Of a DNA stretch of 12,310 nt, positions 1 through 6,999 are shown in pieces. Source of the DNA: DATIJJ01 sp039936115 (GTDB lineage: Bacteria; Pseudomonadota; Gammaproteobacteria; DSM-16500); NCBI GenBank assembly GCA_039936115.1, contig JBDTIZ010000294.1, positions 1-12,310 on the forward strand, in the 5' to 3' direction. A program made the position numbers and the translations under genes. Position 1 is the first letter of the stretch; each line of letters begins with the position of its first letter. The notes beneath the pieces were generated by a model. That model ran no database searches and was not told the DNA's origin. It saw nothing but the letters and a program-made list of their open reading frames with translations.

Positions 1-35
1 GCGGACAAGCCGCGGTACGACGGCGGCTTGTCCGC
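1..35. repeat. Perfect 13-bp inverted repeat (GCGGACAAGCCGC family)
   Basis: Positions 1-13 read GCGGACAAGCCGC and positions 23-35 are its exact reverse complement, with a 9-nt loop between them. The element touches the window edge, so it may extend further left. It lies downstream of the minus-strand SURF1 gene and could fold in that transcript, but no T-run follows, so calling it a terminator would be a guess. The same 13-mer occurs once more at 2597-2609, which suggests an interspersed repeat family. The rest of the gap to position 122 holds no gene that I can see. Confidence 0.75.
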
Positions 36-122
36 GGTATCCAGTCAACTTAGCTTCTGTTTTGATTTGTAAAAAAGAAAAATATGCGTCGATCCCTCAG
101 AGTTTGCCCCTACAAGAGCTGG

Positions 123-869
123 CTAACTCCGATCCCTCTCTATATTGCTAAAGATAAAAATCAAAAACACCGCAATCGCCAACGCAAACCATTCCATTGC
201 ATAGTTTTTGTTGTTGTCAGCATTAAGAGTAGTTGTTAGTTCTATCCATTCACGTTCATAACCATATGGGCTGCTAGGACTGAGTAATACAACATAATCA
301 AACAACGGTGCGCTTAGCAATGCAGATAATTTAGCAGTATTAATGCGTTTTGTTAGCAAAGGCCAGTGAATATTGTTTTCATCAAAGTCAGAACCCAGGG
401 AAAAATAAACAGCGGTTTTCACCAAAACACCAAACAAAGACACGCTCTCTTTAACCGGCTTAATGTCAGGCAGCTTCGATGGATCACTCTCCATCGGAAT
501 CCACCCGCGATTCACTAAAATTTGAATGTCTGAATCATGCGGCTTAAAAGGTGTTAACACTTCATATCCTTGCTCACCCTTGAATGACCGATGGCTCAGA
601 AAAATTTCATGTTCGTTATCAAACGTTCCCCTCATTTGAATGGGATAGAAACGCCAGTCATTGTCTTTTTGTAAATCGTTTACCTGAATGGGATCGAGCA
701 AAAGACGCTTGTTTATCGCTTCAAATACCTCTGCGACATGTTTAGCTTGATTTAATTGCCAGATGCCTAATCCAATCAGCACTGCAATCAATAATATCGT
801 GACTAAGGTGAATTTGGGCGTGAAATAATACCGTTTTCCGAATACACTAAAAGTGGCTGAATTAGACAT
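123..869 (-). CDS. SURF1 family protein, cytochrome c oxidase assembly
   Basis: This is a SURF1/Shy1-type inner-membrane protein. The family helps assemble aa3-type cytochrome c oxidase, probably by handling haem a for subunit I. The 248-residue length is normal for bacterial members. It has two membrane segments (about residues 19-39 and 224-241) flanking a periplasmic domain, the family's hairpin topology. Recognisable family motifs are GIWQL at 35-39, GYEVLTPF at 101-108, LVNRGWIP at 118-125 and YAMEWFALA at 223-231, at the mouth of the second helix. The ATG at 869 is preceded by only a weak purine-rich site. It diverges from the DUF2909 gene across 49 bp, an arrangement common beside cox/cta operons. 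The next genes on its strand (haem A synthase, haem O synthase in relatives) would lie left of the window. Identification is firm; the exact biochemical role is family knowledge. Confidence 0.93.
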   Translation of the reverse strand: MSNSATFSVFGKRYYFTPKFTLVTILLIAVLIGLGIWQLNQAKHVAEVFEAINKRLLLDPIQVNDLQKDNDWRFYPIQMRGTFDNEHEIFLSHRSFKGEQGYEVLTPFKPHDSDIQILVNRGWIPMESDPSKLPDIKPVKESVSLFGVLVKTAVYFSLGSDFDENNIHWPLLTKRINTAKLSALLSAPLFDYVVLLSPSSPYGYEREWIELTTTLNADNNKNYAMEWFALAIAVFLIFIFSNIERDRS

Positions 870-918
870 TCCGTTGTCTTCTTTAATTTAGATAAAATTG
901 ATTTTAAGAGGGATTTGC

Positions 919-1128
919 ATGTTAGTCAAAGTTATTATTGTGCTTTTTTTGATAATTATCATGTATAGCTTAGGAAGCGCGCTTTATTATATGGTCCACG
1001 AAAAAAACACATCGGACTCAACTAAAGTCGTTAAGGCACTGACTTGGCGAATTGTTTTATCGATATTATTGTTCTGTTTGTTATTTGTTGCCTATTATAT
1101 GGGTTGGATTAAACCCCATGGTGTTTAG
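919..1128 (+). CDS. DUF2909 twin transmembrane protein
   Basis: This is a 69-residue membrane protein of the DUF2909 (twin transmembrane protein) family. It has two hydrophobic helices around a short polar loop. The second half, with KALTWRI before helix two and the ending GWIKPHGV, is the family's most conserved part. The family is usually found between coxC and SURF1 in gammaproteobacteria, so a role in cytochrome oxidase assembly is likely but unproven. I chose the ATG at 919 because AGAGGGA at 907-913 lies 5 nt upstream. A TTG at 898 is in frame but has no comparable site and adds seven residues before the usual start. It is divergent from SURF1 and followed 21 nt later by the next gene. 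Confidence 0.88.
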   Translation: MLVKVIIVLFLIIIMYSLGSALYYMVHEKNTSDSTKVVKALTWRIVLSILLFCLLFVAYYMGWIKPHGV

Positions 1129-1149
1129 TGGGTAACTTTGGAGTTTAGC

Positions 1150-1707
1150 GTGTTATTTACGAGAAAAAATGAATTATCCAGCTTGTTAACACGCTATTTT
1201 TATAGATTAAATCAATTACAAGAAATTGTATTCGCTTGCTTCATCAAGGGTGATTATTTTGCGAATTCCTTTCATTACGAAAATCAAATTCATCAAGCCC
1301 GAATTCATTTATTCAAAGTGATGAAAAAAATTCGCAAATCTGAATCAAACCAATCAATACTCAGCACATTAGAAACACTTTATGAAATTATTTTTTCACT
1401 GAACAATTTAAAATTACGTGTTAAAGATCACGCGACGTTTGAAGTATGTGAAATAGAAATTAAAAAAGTCGCTAAGTTTTTGGGCGCGGTATTGCGAGAA
1501 TTAAATTACAAATCATTTTCTAAAAAAAGTGACGCAGTCATTGAGCAAATTAATTTGCTTTCAATTTCAATTGCTGAGTTTGAAGAAATTTATCAGAGTA
1601 CGTTACAGGTCGTTTCCTATGAACCGATTGTCTTTTTGTTTTTCGTGAAAAACCTCATTGCATTTCGTGATGAAGTCGAAGAATTTTATTTAAGATTAAT
1701 AAAATGA
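1150..1707 (+). CDS. Helical cytoplasmic protein, FUSC cytoplasmic-domain-like
   Basis: This is a 185-residue protein of unknown function. It is rich in long charged helices and lacks a signal peptide or clear membrane segment. I place the start at GTG 1150 because GGAG at 1140-1143 sits 6 nt upstream; a TTG at 1138 overlaps that site and is less likely. The stop overlaps the next gene's start in ATGA (1704-1707), so the two are probably translationally coupled. Its C-terminal pattern, a hydrophobic stretch and then FRDEVEEFYLRLI, resembles the end of the partner protein and of FUSC cytoplasmic domains. That suggests it is the detached soluble domain of a FUSC-type exporter. This is inference from pattern and context; no catalytic motif is visible. 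Confidence 0.72.
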   Translation: MLFTRKNELSSLLTRYFYRLNQLQEIVFACFIKGDYFANSFHYENQIHQARIHLFKVMKKIRKSESNQSILSTLETLYEIIFSLNNLKLRVKDHATFEVCEIEIKKVAKFLGAVLRELNYKSFSKKSDAVIEQINLLSISIAEFEEIYQSTLQVVSYEPIVFLFFVKNLIAFRDEVEEFYLRLIK

Positions 1708-2576
1708 AAAATATCTTTAAACAAAATACATTCCGGTTTCGCTTAAGTGAATTAATCGCGTTCATCCTGGCGATGATTATCAATTATTATTATGCAGCAT
1801 CGGATTGTTTTTTGATTCCACTGACCGCGCTGTATGTGATGCAGACACCGATTGGAAATTCTTTTTACCAAGGTATGCGTCGGTTTTCGCTCATTTTAAT
1901 CTTGGCAAGCATTGCTGCATTGATTGTTGCATCCATGATGTTTCTTTATCAAATTATGCATGATGTTATCATCGGTACGACAATTGGTATCGCAGTCAAT
2001 TTGCTCGTGCTGCCGCGCCAAGCTGACGCGGGGTTTCGTGAGGCGGTGATCCCCTTAATTAAAAATTATCAAAATTATTTTTTAGCAATTGCGAGTCAAT
2101 TTTTAGTAGTCACGGATAAAACCTCATCAAATGCATTAATCGAAGCGCAATTATTAAATTTGCCTGATTGGGTTTATGTGCGCGGATTTAATAGTAGTTT
2201 GCAAGTGGGGTATCAATTTTTTTTGGTGACATTAGAACAATTAAGTGATGTATTGTTTGCGCTGCATCATCTGGCACACTATGCCTATTCAAAACCCTTA
2301 ATTGAAAAAATTGAATCACCCATGCGTGATTGTGTTGAGCATGTAAATGCATTTTTTTCTTCGTTAATTACGGTGTTGGAATTAAAAACATTAACGCATG
2401 ATGTCAATGATCTTGAAGCTGATATTGTTGCCTTAGAAAAAGAATTTTACAAAATTGCTCCAGCGAGTTTGGAGCTGATAGATTTACGTCAAGAATATGT
2501 TTACACGGCGGAATTTATTTATTCGTTGAAAGATATGAGACAGTTGTTGGTGAGATTGGGGCAGGCGTTGCGGTGA
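1704..2576 (+). CDS. FUSC / aromatic acid exporter-like membrane protein
   Basis: This is a 290-residue inner-membrane protein. Four hydrophobic helices are visible at about residues 14-32, 33-50, 62-83 and 86-104, followed by a mostly helical cytoplasmic region to the end. The segment IGTTIGIAVNLLVLP at 90-104 matches the conserved helix and proline turn of the FUSC/ArAE families, which export fusaric acid, p-hydroxybenzoate or related aromatic acids using the proton gradient. Full FUSC proteins have two membrane blocks, each followed by a soluble domain. This one carries a single block, like the second half. It overlaps the preceding soluble gene by 4 nt, so the two products probably act together. 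The substrate cannot be read from sequence. An orphan ArAE_1 (DUF939-like) protein is the main alternative. Confidence 0.7.
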   Translation: MKNIFKQNTFRFRLSELIAFILAMIINYYYAASDCFLIPLTALYVMQTPIGNSFYQGMRRFSLILILASIAALIVASMMFLYQIMHDVIIGTTIGIAVNLLVLPRQADAGFREAVIPLIKNYQNYFLAIASQFLVVTDKTSSNALIEAQLLNLPDWVYVRGFNSSLQVGYQFFLVTLEQLSDVLFALHHLAHYAYSKPLIEKIESPMRDCVEHVNAFFSSLITVLELKTLTHDVNDLEADIVALEKEFYKIAPASLELIDLRQEYVYTAEFIYSLKDMRQLLVRLGQALR

Positions 2577-2596
2577 TAAATTAGGGCAGTCGTTTC

Positions 2597-2609
2597 GCGG
2601 ACAAGCCGC
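2597..2609. repeat. Second copy of the GCGGACAAGCCGC 13-mer
   Basis: This is an exact copy of the 13-mer that forms the left arm at 1-13, lying 21 nt after the stop of the FUSC-like gene. The word is itself a short hairpin (GCGG/CCGC ends). The sequence after it is only loosely similar to the first locus, so only the core is shared. Confidence 0.65.
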
Positions 2610-2619
2610 TGTTACCTCA

Positions 2620-2667
2620 CACTTTAAGCCCCTATCACCCCGCACTTTAAGCCACACTGTCACCCCG
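2620..2667. repeat. Two tandem degenerate repeat units of about 24 nt
   Basis: Two adjacent units both begin CACTTTAAGCC and end TCACCCCG (2620-2642 and 2643-2667); they differ in length by 2 nt in the middle. The second unit forms most of the left arm of the hairpin at 2646-2704. This looks like partial duplication of a repeat-element end. Confidence 0.6.
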
Positions 2668-2704
2668 CAACAAGTGTGGGGGTGGGGTGACAGTGTGGTT
2701 TAAA
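2646..2704. repeat. 21-bp stem-loop between converging genes
   Basis: Arms 2646-2666 and 2684-2704 pair over 21 positions with a single G·T wobble and enclose a 17-nt loop. It lies between the converging FUSC-like gene and sulfurtransferase gene, so it would form at the 3' end of both transcripts. There is no terminal T-run, so a bidirectional terminator or transcript-stabilising role is possible but unproven. The shape and the neighbouring partial copies suggest a repetitive extragenic palindrome. Confidence 0.72.
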
Positions 2705-2734
2705 TCAGAGGGCTAAGTACAGAAAATTCTGATA

Positions 2735-3616
2735 TTAACCATCAATACACGTCTCAACCGGCCTCTCAGCAAGATCTTTTTCACCCGAATAAAGTTTTTG
2801 CGTACCCCATTCCGACCATGAGCCATCATAAAGCGCATGCTGTGGATGATTCATTAGATCCAGAACAAAATTTAAAATTGGCGCCGTCATGCCTGATCCG
2901 CAAGTGGTGATGATGGGTGCAGTAAGATCAACACTCGTATCCGATAACTGTTTACGAATTTTTTCAAGCGGAGAAAAACACCCTTCTTTGTCAAAAAAAG
3001 TCATGTAAGGAAATGAAAAACTTCCCGGGATATGCCCAACACGCATATCAGCACGCGGATCAGCGCCGCCTGCAAATCTGACGGGATGCCGCAAATCTAT
3101 GACTTGTTCCGCAGGATGCGTTACATTCGCTTTCATTTGATCTAATGCTCGAAGTAAAGCAGGTTGTAAAGAGGCGGTATACGGTTTCGTACTGACAGAT
3201 GTTTCGCCCGACGCTAACTTGCCACCGTATTTTTCCCATGCTGGCAACCCACCATCCAAGATATAAAGTTGATGTGGATTGTGTCCGAAAATTCTAAACA
3301 TCCAGAGAGCTCGGCAAGCGGAATGCAAGTCGCTGTTATCGTAAATAATAATTTTGTAATCATCACGAATGCCTAAAGCGCTAAGTTTTTCATTGATGAG
3401 GGGCTCATCTGTAATCAAGGTGTTAGGAATGTCTGTTTGAGTATCATGAAACAGATTCAAATCAAAAAAATGCGCATCAATAATATGTTTATCCAGAAAT
3501 TCCTGCTTGGCATTTCGATCTGTCGCGGGTAAATGCCAGCTGGCATCCAAAATCATGACGGATTTTTGGCTTTTGCGAAATTTATCAAGTTGTGTCGCAT
3601 TTATTAACCAGGGCAT
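2735..3616 (-). CDS. sseA: 3-mercaptopyruvate sulfurtransferase
   Basis: This is a two-domain rhodanese-fold enzyme that moves sulfur from 3-mercaptopyruvate to an acceptor such as cyanide or a thiol, probably in the cytoplasm. The N-terminal inactive rhodanese domain covers about residues 1-140. The C-terminal catalytic domain covers about 165-285 and has the active-site loop CGSGMTA with the nucleophile Cys239. The CG-SG form of this loop marks mercaptopyruvate rather than thiosulfate sulfurtransferases (usually CRKGVT). DLRHPVRF at 174-181 and GHIPGS at 194-199 are typical second-domain motifs, and YDGSWSEWG at 263-271 is the expected conserved tail. The length of 293 is normal (about 280). 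It is a single-gene unit with its own promoter and diverges from sppA. Confidence 0.93.
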   Translation of the reverse strand: MPWLINATQLDKFRKSQKSVMILDASWHLPATDRNAKQEFLDKHIIDAHFFDLNLFHDTQTDIPNTLITDEPLINEKLSALGIRDDYKIIIYDNSDLHSACRALWMFRIFGHNPHQLYILDGGLPAWEKYGGKLASGETSVSTKPYTASLQPALLRALDQMKANVTHPAEQVIDLRHPVRFAGGADPRADMRVGHIPGSFSFPYMTFFDKEGCFSPLEKIRKQLSDTSVDLTAPIITTCGSGMTAPILNFVLDLMNHPQHALYDGSWSEWGTQKLYSGEKDLAERPVETCIDG

Positions 3617-3646
3617 AGGGTTCTCATCTTTTTAAGGTGTGACAGT

Positions 3647-3674
3647 ATTATAACGAATAAATGGAGACAAACAA
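3647..3674 (-). promoter_or_regulatory. Sigma-70-like promoter for sseA
   Basis: Read on the minus strand, there is a consensus -10 TATAAT at 3647-3652 and a -35 TTGTTT at 3669-3674, with a 16-nt spacer. The -10 is about 30 nt upstream of the sseA ATG, leaving a short leader. Confidence 0.55.
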
Positions 3675-3692
3675 AAAAAAACCTGACGCTTG

Positions 3693-3721
3693 TTGCGATA
3701 ATGACCTTAAACAGGTTAAAT
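3693..3721 (+). promoter_or_regulatory. Possible sigma-70 promoter for sppA
   Basis: TTGCGA at 3693-3698 and TTAAAT at 3716-3721 are separated by 17 nt and precede the preferred sppA start at 3768. Both boxes are imperfect, so this is tentative. Together with the minus-strand promoter it would make a divergent control region. Confidence 0.35.
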
Positions 3722-3767
3722 TGAGCAGCTAAAAATGAATAGCTCAAATAAGCCAGGACGAATAACC

Positions 3768-4715
3768 ATGCAAAACCAACCATTGAATAATAATGAAATA
3801 ACAACTGAACTCGTGCGCGACTTAATTAAAGAAAAACGGTCCGAAAGGCGCTGGAAAAATATTCGATTTTTTGTCGTTATCGCATTACTGATAGGTATCA
3901 CGCTTTTGGTTTTTTCACAAGCGAGCGCACCGACTATGTCAGATGACGCGGATAAAGGTTATGTTGCTTTAATTCGACTGCGTGGGTCGATTGGGCCTGG
4001 CGAAGATTTTTCTGCCGAAAATGTGCTGCCATTATTGAAAGAGGCTTTCAAGGATAAGCGAGCTAAAGGTGTGGTGTTAGATATCAATTCCGGTGGCGGT
4101 ACACCGGTGCAAGCGGCAATTATTCACGATGCGATCATAGAGTTTAAAAAACAATATCACAAAAAAGTCATTGTTGTGGGTGAAGATACTATGGCATCGG
4201 GTGCTTATTACGTTGCTGTTGCTGCCGATAAAATTTATGTCAATCCCAACACAATTACCGGTTCAATCGGCGTCATCATGAAAGAGTTCGGTTTTCCTGA
4301 TTTAATTAAAAAAATCGGTGTTGAGCGTCGTGTGTTTGCATCGGGCGCAAACAAAGACCGTCTCGATCCTTTCTTGCCGCAAACTAATGAAGATGCAATT
4401 AAAATTCGCCAAGTCATTGGCGAAATTCACAGTAATTTCCAACAGGCGGTTCAGCTTGGCCGACAAGGTAAGTTGCATGGCAATCCGGATAATTTATTCA
4501 CCGGCGATTTTTGGTCGGGTGAAACCGCATTAAAACTGGGTTTGGTGGATGCGCTGGGTAATTTGACGAATGTATTACATGATGAATTTCATGTGTCGGG
4601 ATATAAGGATTATAGTCAGCAACAATCAGTGTTAAAGAATGCGTTAGGCCAATTGGGTATGGCGTTGGATTTAGCGTTGACTAAAGAGCACGTGAAAGTG
4701 TTGGAACAGATTTAA
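3768..4715 (+). CDS. sppA: S49 family signal peptide peptidase (short SppA)
   Basis: This is a membrane-anchored serine/lysine protease expected to degrade cleaved signal peptides or other peptides on the outer face of the inner membrane. From ATG 3768 it has 315 residues: a cytoplasmic charged start, one membrane helix at about 33-49, then an S49 domain. The conserved SGGG loop is at about 108-111. The catalytic Ser144 lies in TMASGAYY and the likely general base Lys196 in SGANKDRLDPF; these positions closely match the Bacillus SppA Ser/Lys pair. It is the single-domain short form, not the 600-residue Escherichia coli type. I chose 3768 because AGGA at 3755-3758 lies 9 nt upstream. The in-frame ATG at 3735 would add 11 residues and has a poor site. 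It appears to be transcribed alone. Confidence 0.9.
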   Translation: MQNQPLNNNEITTELVRDLIKEKRSERRWKNIRFFVVIALLIGITLLVFSQASAPTMSDDADKGYVALIRLRGSIGPGEDFSAENVLPLLKEAFKDKRAKGVVLDINSGGGTPVQAAIIHDAIIEFKKQYHKKVIVVGEDTMASGAYYVAVAADKIYVNPNTITGSIGVIMKEFGFPDLIKKIGVERRVFASGANKDRLDPFLPQTNEDAIKIRQVIGEIHSNFQQAVQLGRQGKLHGNPDNLFTGDFWSGETALKLGLVDALGNLTNVLHDEFHVSGYKDYSQQQSVLKNALGQLGMALDLALTKEHVKVLEQI

Positions 4716-4772
4716 AAAAATAGGAACTGTTTCTGCATTGCTTTTGTAATTCATAACGGTCAAGTTACGATG

Positions 4773-4914
4773 GGCGTTGTCAGATTTTTTTGCTTTTGTA
4801 GGGGCGAACCTATGTGTTCGCCCTCTCTATCGAAGAAATAATGTTGCATATTTAGGCCACAGGGCGAACACACAGGTTCGCCCCTACAAAATCAAAAAAG
4901 TCTGCAACAACGCC
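4773..4914. repeat. Long imperfect palindrome, MITE-like element
   Basis: The left arm 4773-4824 and right arm 4861-4914 are near-exact reverse complements: about 50 paired bases with a few mismatches and a 2-nt indel near the outer end. They surround a 36-nt loop. The inner arms contain the motif TTGTAGGGGCGAACCT followed by TGTGTTCGCCCT, a word seen as an interspersed repeat in many bacterial genomes. No transposase is encoded, so if mobile it would be non-autonomous. It fills most of the gap after sppA. A reading frame crossing it (4777-5004) is a translation of the repeat and is not annotated as a gene. Confidence 0.82.
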
Positions 4915-5000
4915 GATACGACGGCAGTTGTCAGAGCCCCTAGAAGTAGAGCAAATCTTTATATATATTTGAGCCTCGTCACTAAATCATGGAGAAATAA

Positions 5001-5618
5001 ATGAAACGGAAATTACTGCTAGGCTTTGTCTTAACTTCGATTCTCAGCGCAAATAGTTTTGCAATGAAAATTACTCATGGGAAATTAATTAGTCATCAAG
5101 AATGGACGACAGGGAAGCATCTTCATGCGGTATTTAAAGAAACTGATAATCTAGAAATTCCTGAGCTGCAAATAAATGCTCATAATATGCAACTAGCACA
5201 AGAAACTTCAGCTGACGCAGATGTAGACACTGTAGACCCAATGCATTGGCTTTTTTATGAAAACGTCCAAGGTGTTGTCGGCGAGGATATACCTCTTGGC
5301 GGCCAAGTCATGGTTCAAATTTCAAATCGTAGCCCTGTCTCTAAAAACTATATCATCACAACAACTCTAGTAACTTGCTTTGGAGACGCGATGACCATAT
5401 GTAAGTGGACTGAAAAAGCCACATCGCAAGACACTATTACACTTGATGCTGGCGGTATCGCACAGATAGCTCATGCATCTTTTGCTACAGAGAAGTATGG
5501 TACTCCGGGAGTCGGCTATTATTGGCTTGCGACAGATATCCAAGTTGATCGAGGTACGATTTTTAAAAGTAGAAGCAATGCAGTCAATATTACTATTAAA
5601 GATAATGTGAAAAAATAA
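5001..5618 (+). CDS. Exported protein of unknown function
   Basis: I do not recognise this 205-residue protein. It begins with a clear Sec signal peptide: basic MKRK, a hydrophobic core, and a likely cut after SANSFA at residue 21. The mature part alternates short hydrophobic and polar stretches and suggests a beta-sandwich, for example around 100-125 and 144-160. Two cysteines, Cys126 and Cys134, are placed to form a disulfide in the periplasm. There is no lipobox, membrane anchor or catalytic motif. The start is well supported: GGAG lies 7 nt before ATG 5001. It stands alone, with a palindromic repeat upstream and a strong terminator 10 nt after the stop. A secreted or periplasmic role is the most that the sequence supports. 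Confidence 0.82.
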   Translation: MKRKLLLGFVLTSILSANSFAMKITHGKLISHQEWTTGKHLHAVFKETDNLEIPELQINAHNMQLAQETSADADVDTVDPMHWLFYENVQGVVGEDIPLGGQVMVQISNRSPVSKNYIITTTLVTCFGDAMTICKWTEKATSQDTITLDAGGIAQIAHASFATEKYGTPGVGYYWLATDIQVDRGTIFKSRSNAVNITIKDNVKK

Positions 5619-5628
5619 TAATAATGTT

Positions 5629-5665
5629 GGGTCGGCAATCTAGTCTGTTGCCGACTCAGTTTTTT
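5629..5665 (+). terminator. Rho-independent terminator after the exported protein
   Basis: GGGTCGGCAA at 5629-5638 pairs with TTGCCGACTC at 5648-5657 (10 bp, one G·T) across a 9-nt loop, and six T follow at 5660-5665. On the opposite strand the hairpin is followed by an AT-rich stretch including a T-run, so it may also stop transcripts of the converging lipoprotein gene. Confidence 0.88.
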
Positions 5666-5697
5666 CTAATTCTAGTGTTTAGCGAAGATCATACCAT

Positions 5698-6951
5698 TTA
5701 GTTTCCATACGTCTGCTGTGTCTTAGTCAAATACTGCTGCTGATTTTCTCTATTGACTACCGGCGATGCAGGCCATGAATTGTTATCCGGCCAAACAGGT
5801 ATTACACTTGAGTTGCTCGTAGTAAAAGTCGAAGCGATTTTTGTCGATCCATAATAATAAATACTGCTCTGATCGTTTGCAGCAATAAAGATTTTTCCAT
5901 TCGCTGCAATATTCGCATGCGAGTCACCAAATGTTTTTATATAAACACTACCCGCGCGCAAAGACCCTCCATAAAAGCGTGCTCCATCCATCAAGGTAAT
6001 ATCCGCATTGGTTGCATAACCTGAAAGTCCCACTTCAGCGCAATTCTTTGCAAGAACCGATACAATATTCGTTCTCACGCATTGAACAAAAACATGGCTG
6101 TAATCAACAGCCGTCACGTTTCTCAATCCGACACAACCCAGCACCGACGTCAAACCATTGCCACCACTATTGATTGCCAATGCATTTGTATCCGCACCAA
6201 TAATATTCACTTCGCCCGAACCAAAGTGATTAATTCGATTGACACCAACACGACCGCTGATATTAACAGTACCGCTGCCGTATGCATTGACAATAACATT
6301 CGGCGCACGCGCACCGATAATTGAAATAGTGCCCGCGCCGTTATTATTCACTTTACGTAAATTGATGAAACCAGCCAGCAAAATATCCCCGTTGTTCGAT
6401 GATTCAACGGTTAATCTATCGCTAAGAATATTACGTCCTTCAACATGAGCAACACCCTCAACGTTTAAACAACGTAAGTTATGAATGCCGATACGAACGA
6501 TGACAGCATTAAGGTTTTCACAGCAGGTATCGCCAATTCGAATTTGACGAATAGTCAGCGTGTTGCCTGAGACTTCAACTCCTGCCTGACGTGTCAGACT
6601 ATTAGGTCCAACAATATAAACACTATTTTGATCTTGTTCGCCGGCGATTTGAACCTGAAAACTACCGATTATATTAATATTGGTAAATTGCGGTACTTTG
6701 ACGGCTTGCACTGTCATTGCTTGATCATTGCCAGCAGCGATTGCATCACGTTCAGTTTGATTGGGTTCACCAGAAAAAAACCATCGATCACCTGTTCTCG
6801 TCCAGAGACTTGGGTCACGATTCATTTGTGACATCCATGTTTCTCTGAGCAAATTATTATTAATACGTAAGGAATTGGTGTTGCTGCTAGTACAGCCGCC
6901 AAGTATGACCATGCCAATTAGGATAATCAAAAACAGGCAATAACGTTTCAT
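5698..6951 (-). CDS. Lipoprotein with DUF2807 (GIN) beta-solenoid domain
   Basis: This is a 417-residue envelope lipoprotein. It has a type II signal peptide with lipobox LGGC, cleaved before Cys20. Thr follows the cysteine, which is compatible with sorting to the outer membrane. From about residue 84 it matches the DUF2807 (putative auto-transporter adhesin head, GIN) pattern: VPQFTNINIIGSFQVQI, then a segment ending GNTLTIRQ. It continues as many short strands of about 20 residues rich in N, G, V and I (roughly 155-375), typical of a beta-solenoid. The C-terminal 40 residues are polar and Gln-rich. The family's function is unknown; adhesion or surface scaffolding is only suggested by the fold. 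AAGGA lies just upstream of ATG 6951. It follows the TPR-methyltransferase gene on the same strand after 78 bp and converges on the exported-protein gene. Confidence 0.85.
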   Translation of the reverse strand: MKRYCLFLIILIGMVILGGCTSSNTNSLRINNNLLRETWMSQMNRDPSLWTRTGDRWFFSGEPNQTERDAIAAGNDQAMTVQAVKVPQFTNINIIGSFQVQIAGEQDQNSVYIVGPNSLTRQAGVEVSGNTLTIRQIRIGDTCCENLNAVIVRIGIHNLRCLNVEGVAHVEGRNILSDRLTVESSNNGDILLAGFINLRKVNNNGAGTISIIGARAPNVIVNAYGSGTVNISGRVGVNRINHFGSGEVNIIGADTNALAINSGGNGLTSVLGCVGLRNVTAVDYSHVFVQCVRTNIVSVLAKNCAEVGLSGYATNADITLMDGARFYGGSLRAGSVYIKTFGDSHANIAANGKIFIAANDQSSIYYYGSTKIASTFTTSNSSVIPVWPDNNSWPASPVVNRENQQQYLTKTQQTYGN

Positions 6952-6999
6952 AACATCCTTTTATACCAAGGAAATGAGTAGACAAAATTTATCACAAAT

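Noticed and set aside
898..918. TTG start for the DUF2909 protein
   Set aside because: ATG 919 has a good ribosome site at 5-nt spacing and matches the family's usual start.
1138..1149. TTG start for the helical protein
   Set aside because: The GGAG that serves GTG 1150 overlaps this codon, and no site lies upstream of it.
3604..3901. Minus-strand open frames across the sseA-sppA intergenic region and sppA start
   Set aside because: They overlap strong genes and promoters, lack ribosome sites and have no protein-like pattern.
4777..5004. 75-codon open frame after sppA
   Set aside because: Most of it is a translation of the palindromic repeat (GANLCVRP on one arm, RANTQVRPY on the other). 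Such frames are common artefacts of this repeat; it also overlaps the well-supported start at 5001.
6082..6448. Plus-strand open frames inside the lipoprotein gene
   Set aside because: They are antisense shadows of the repetitive beta-solenoid coding sequence, whose codon pattern keeps stops out of the other strand.
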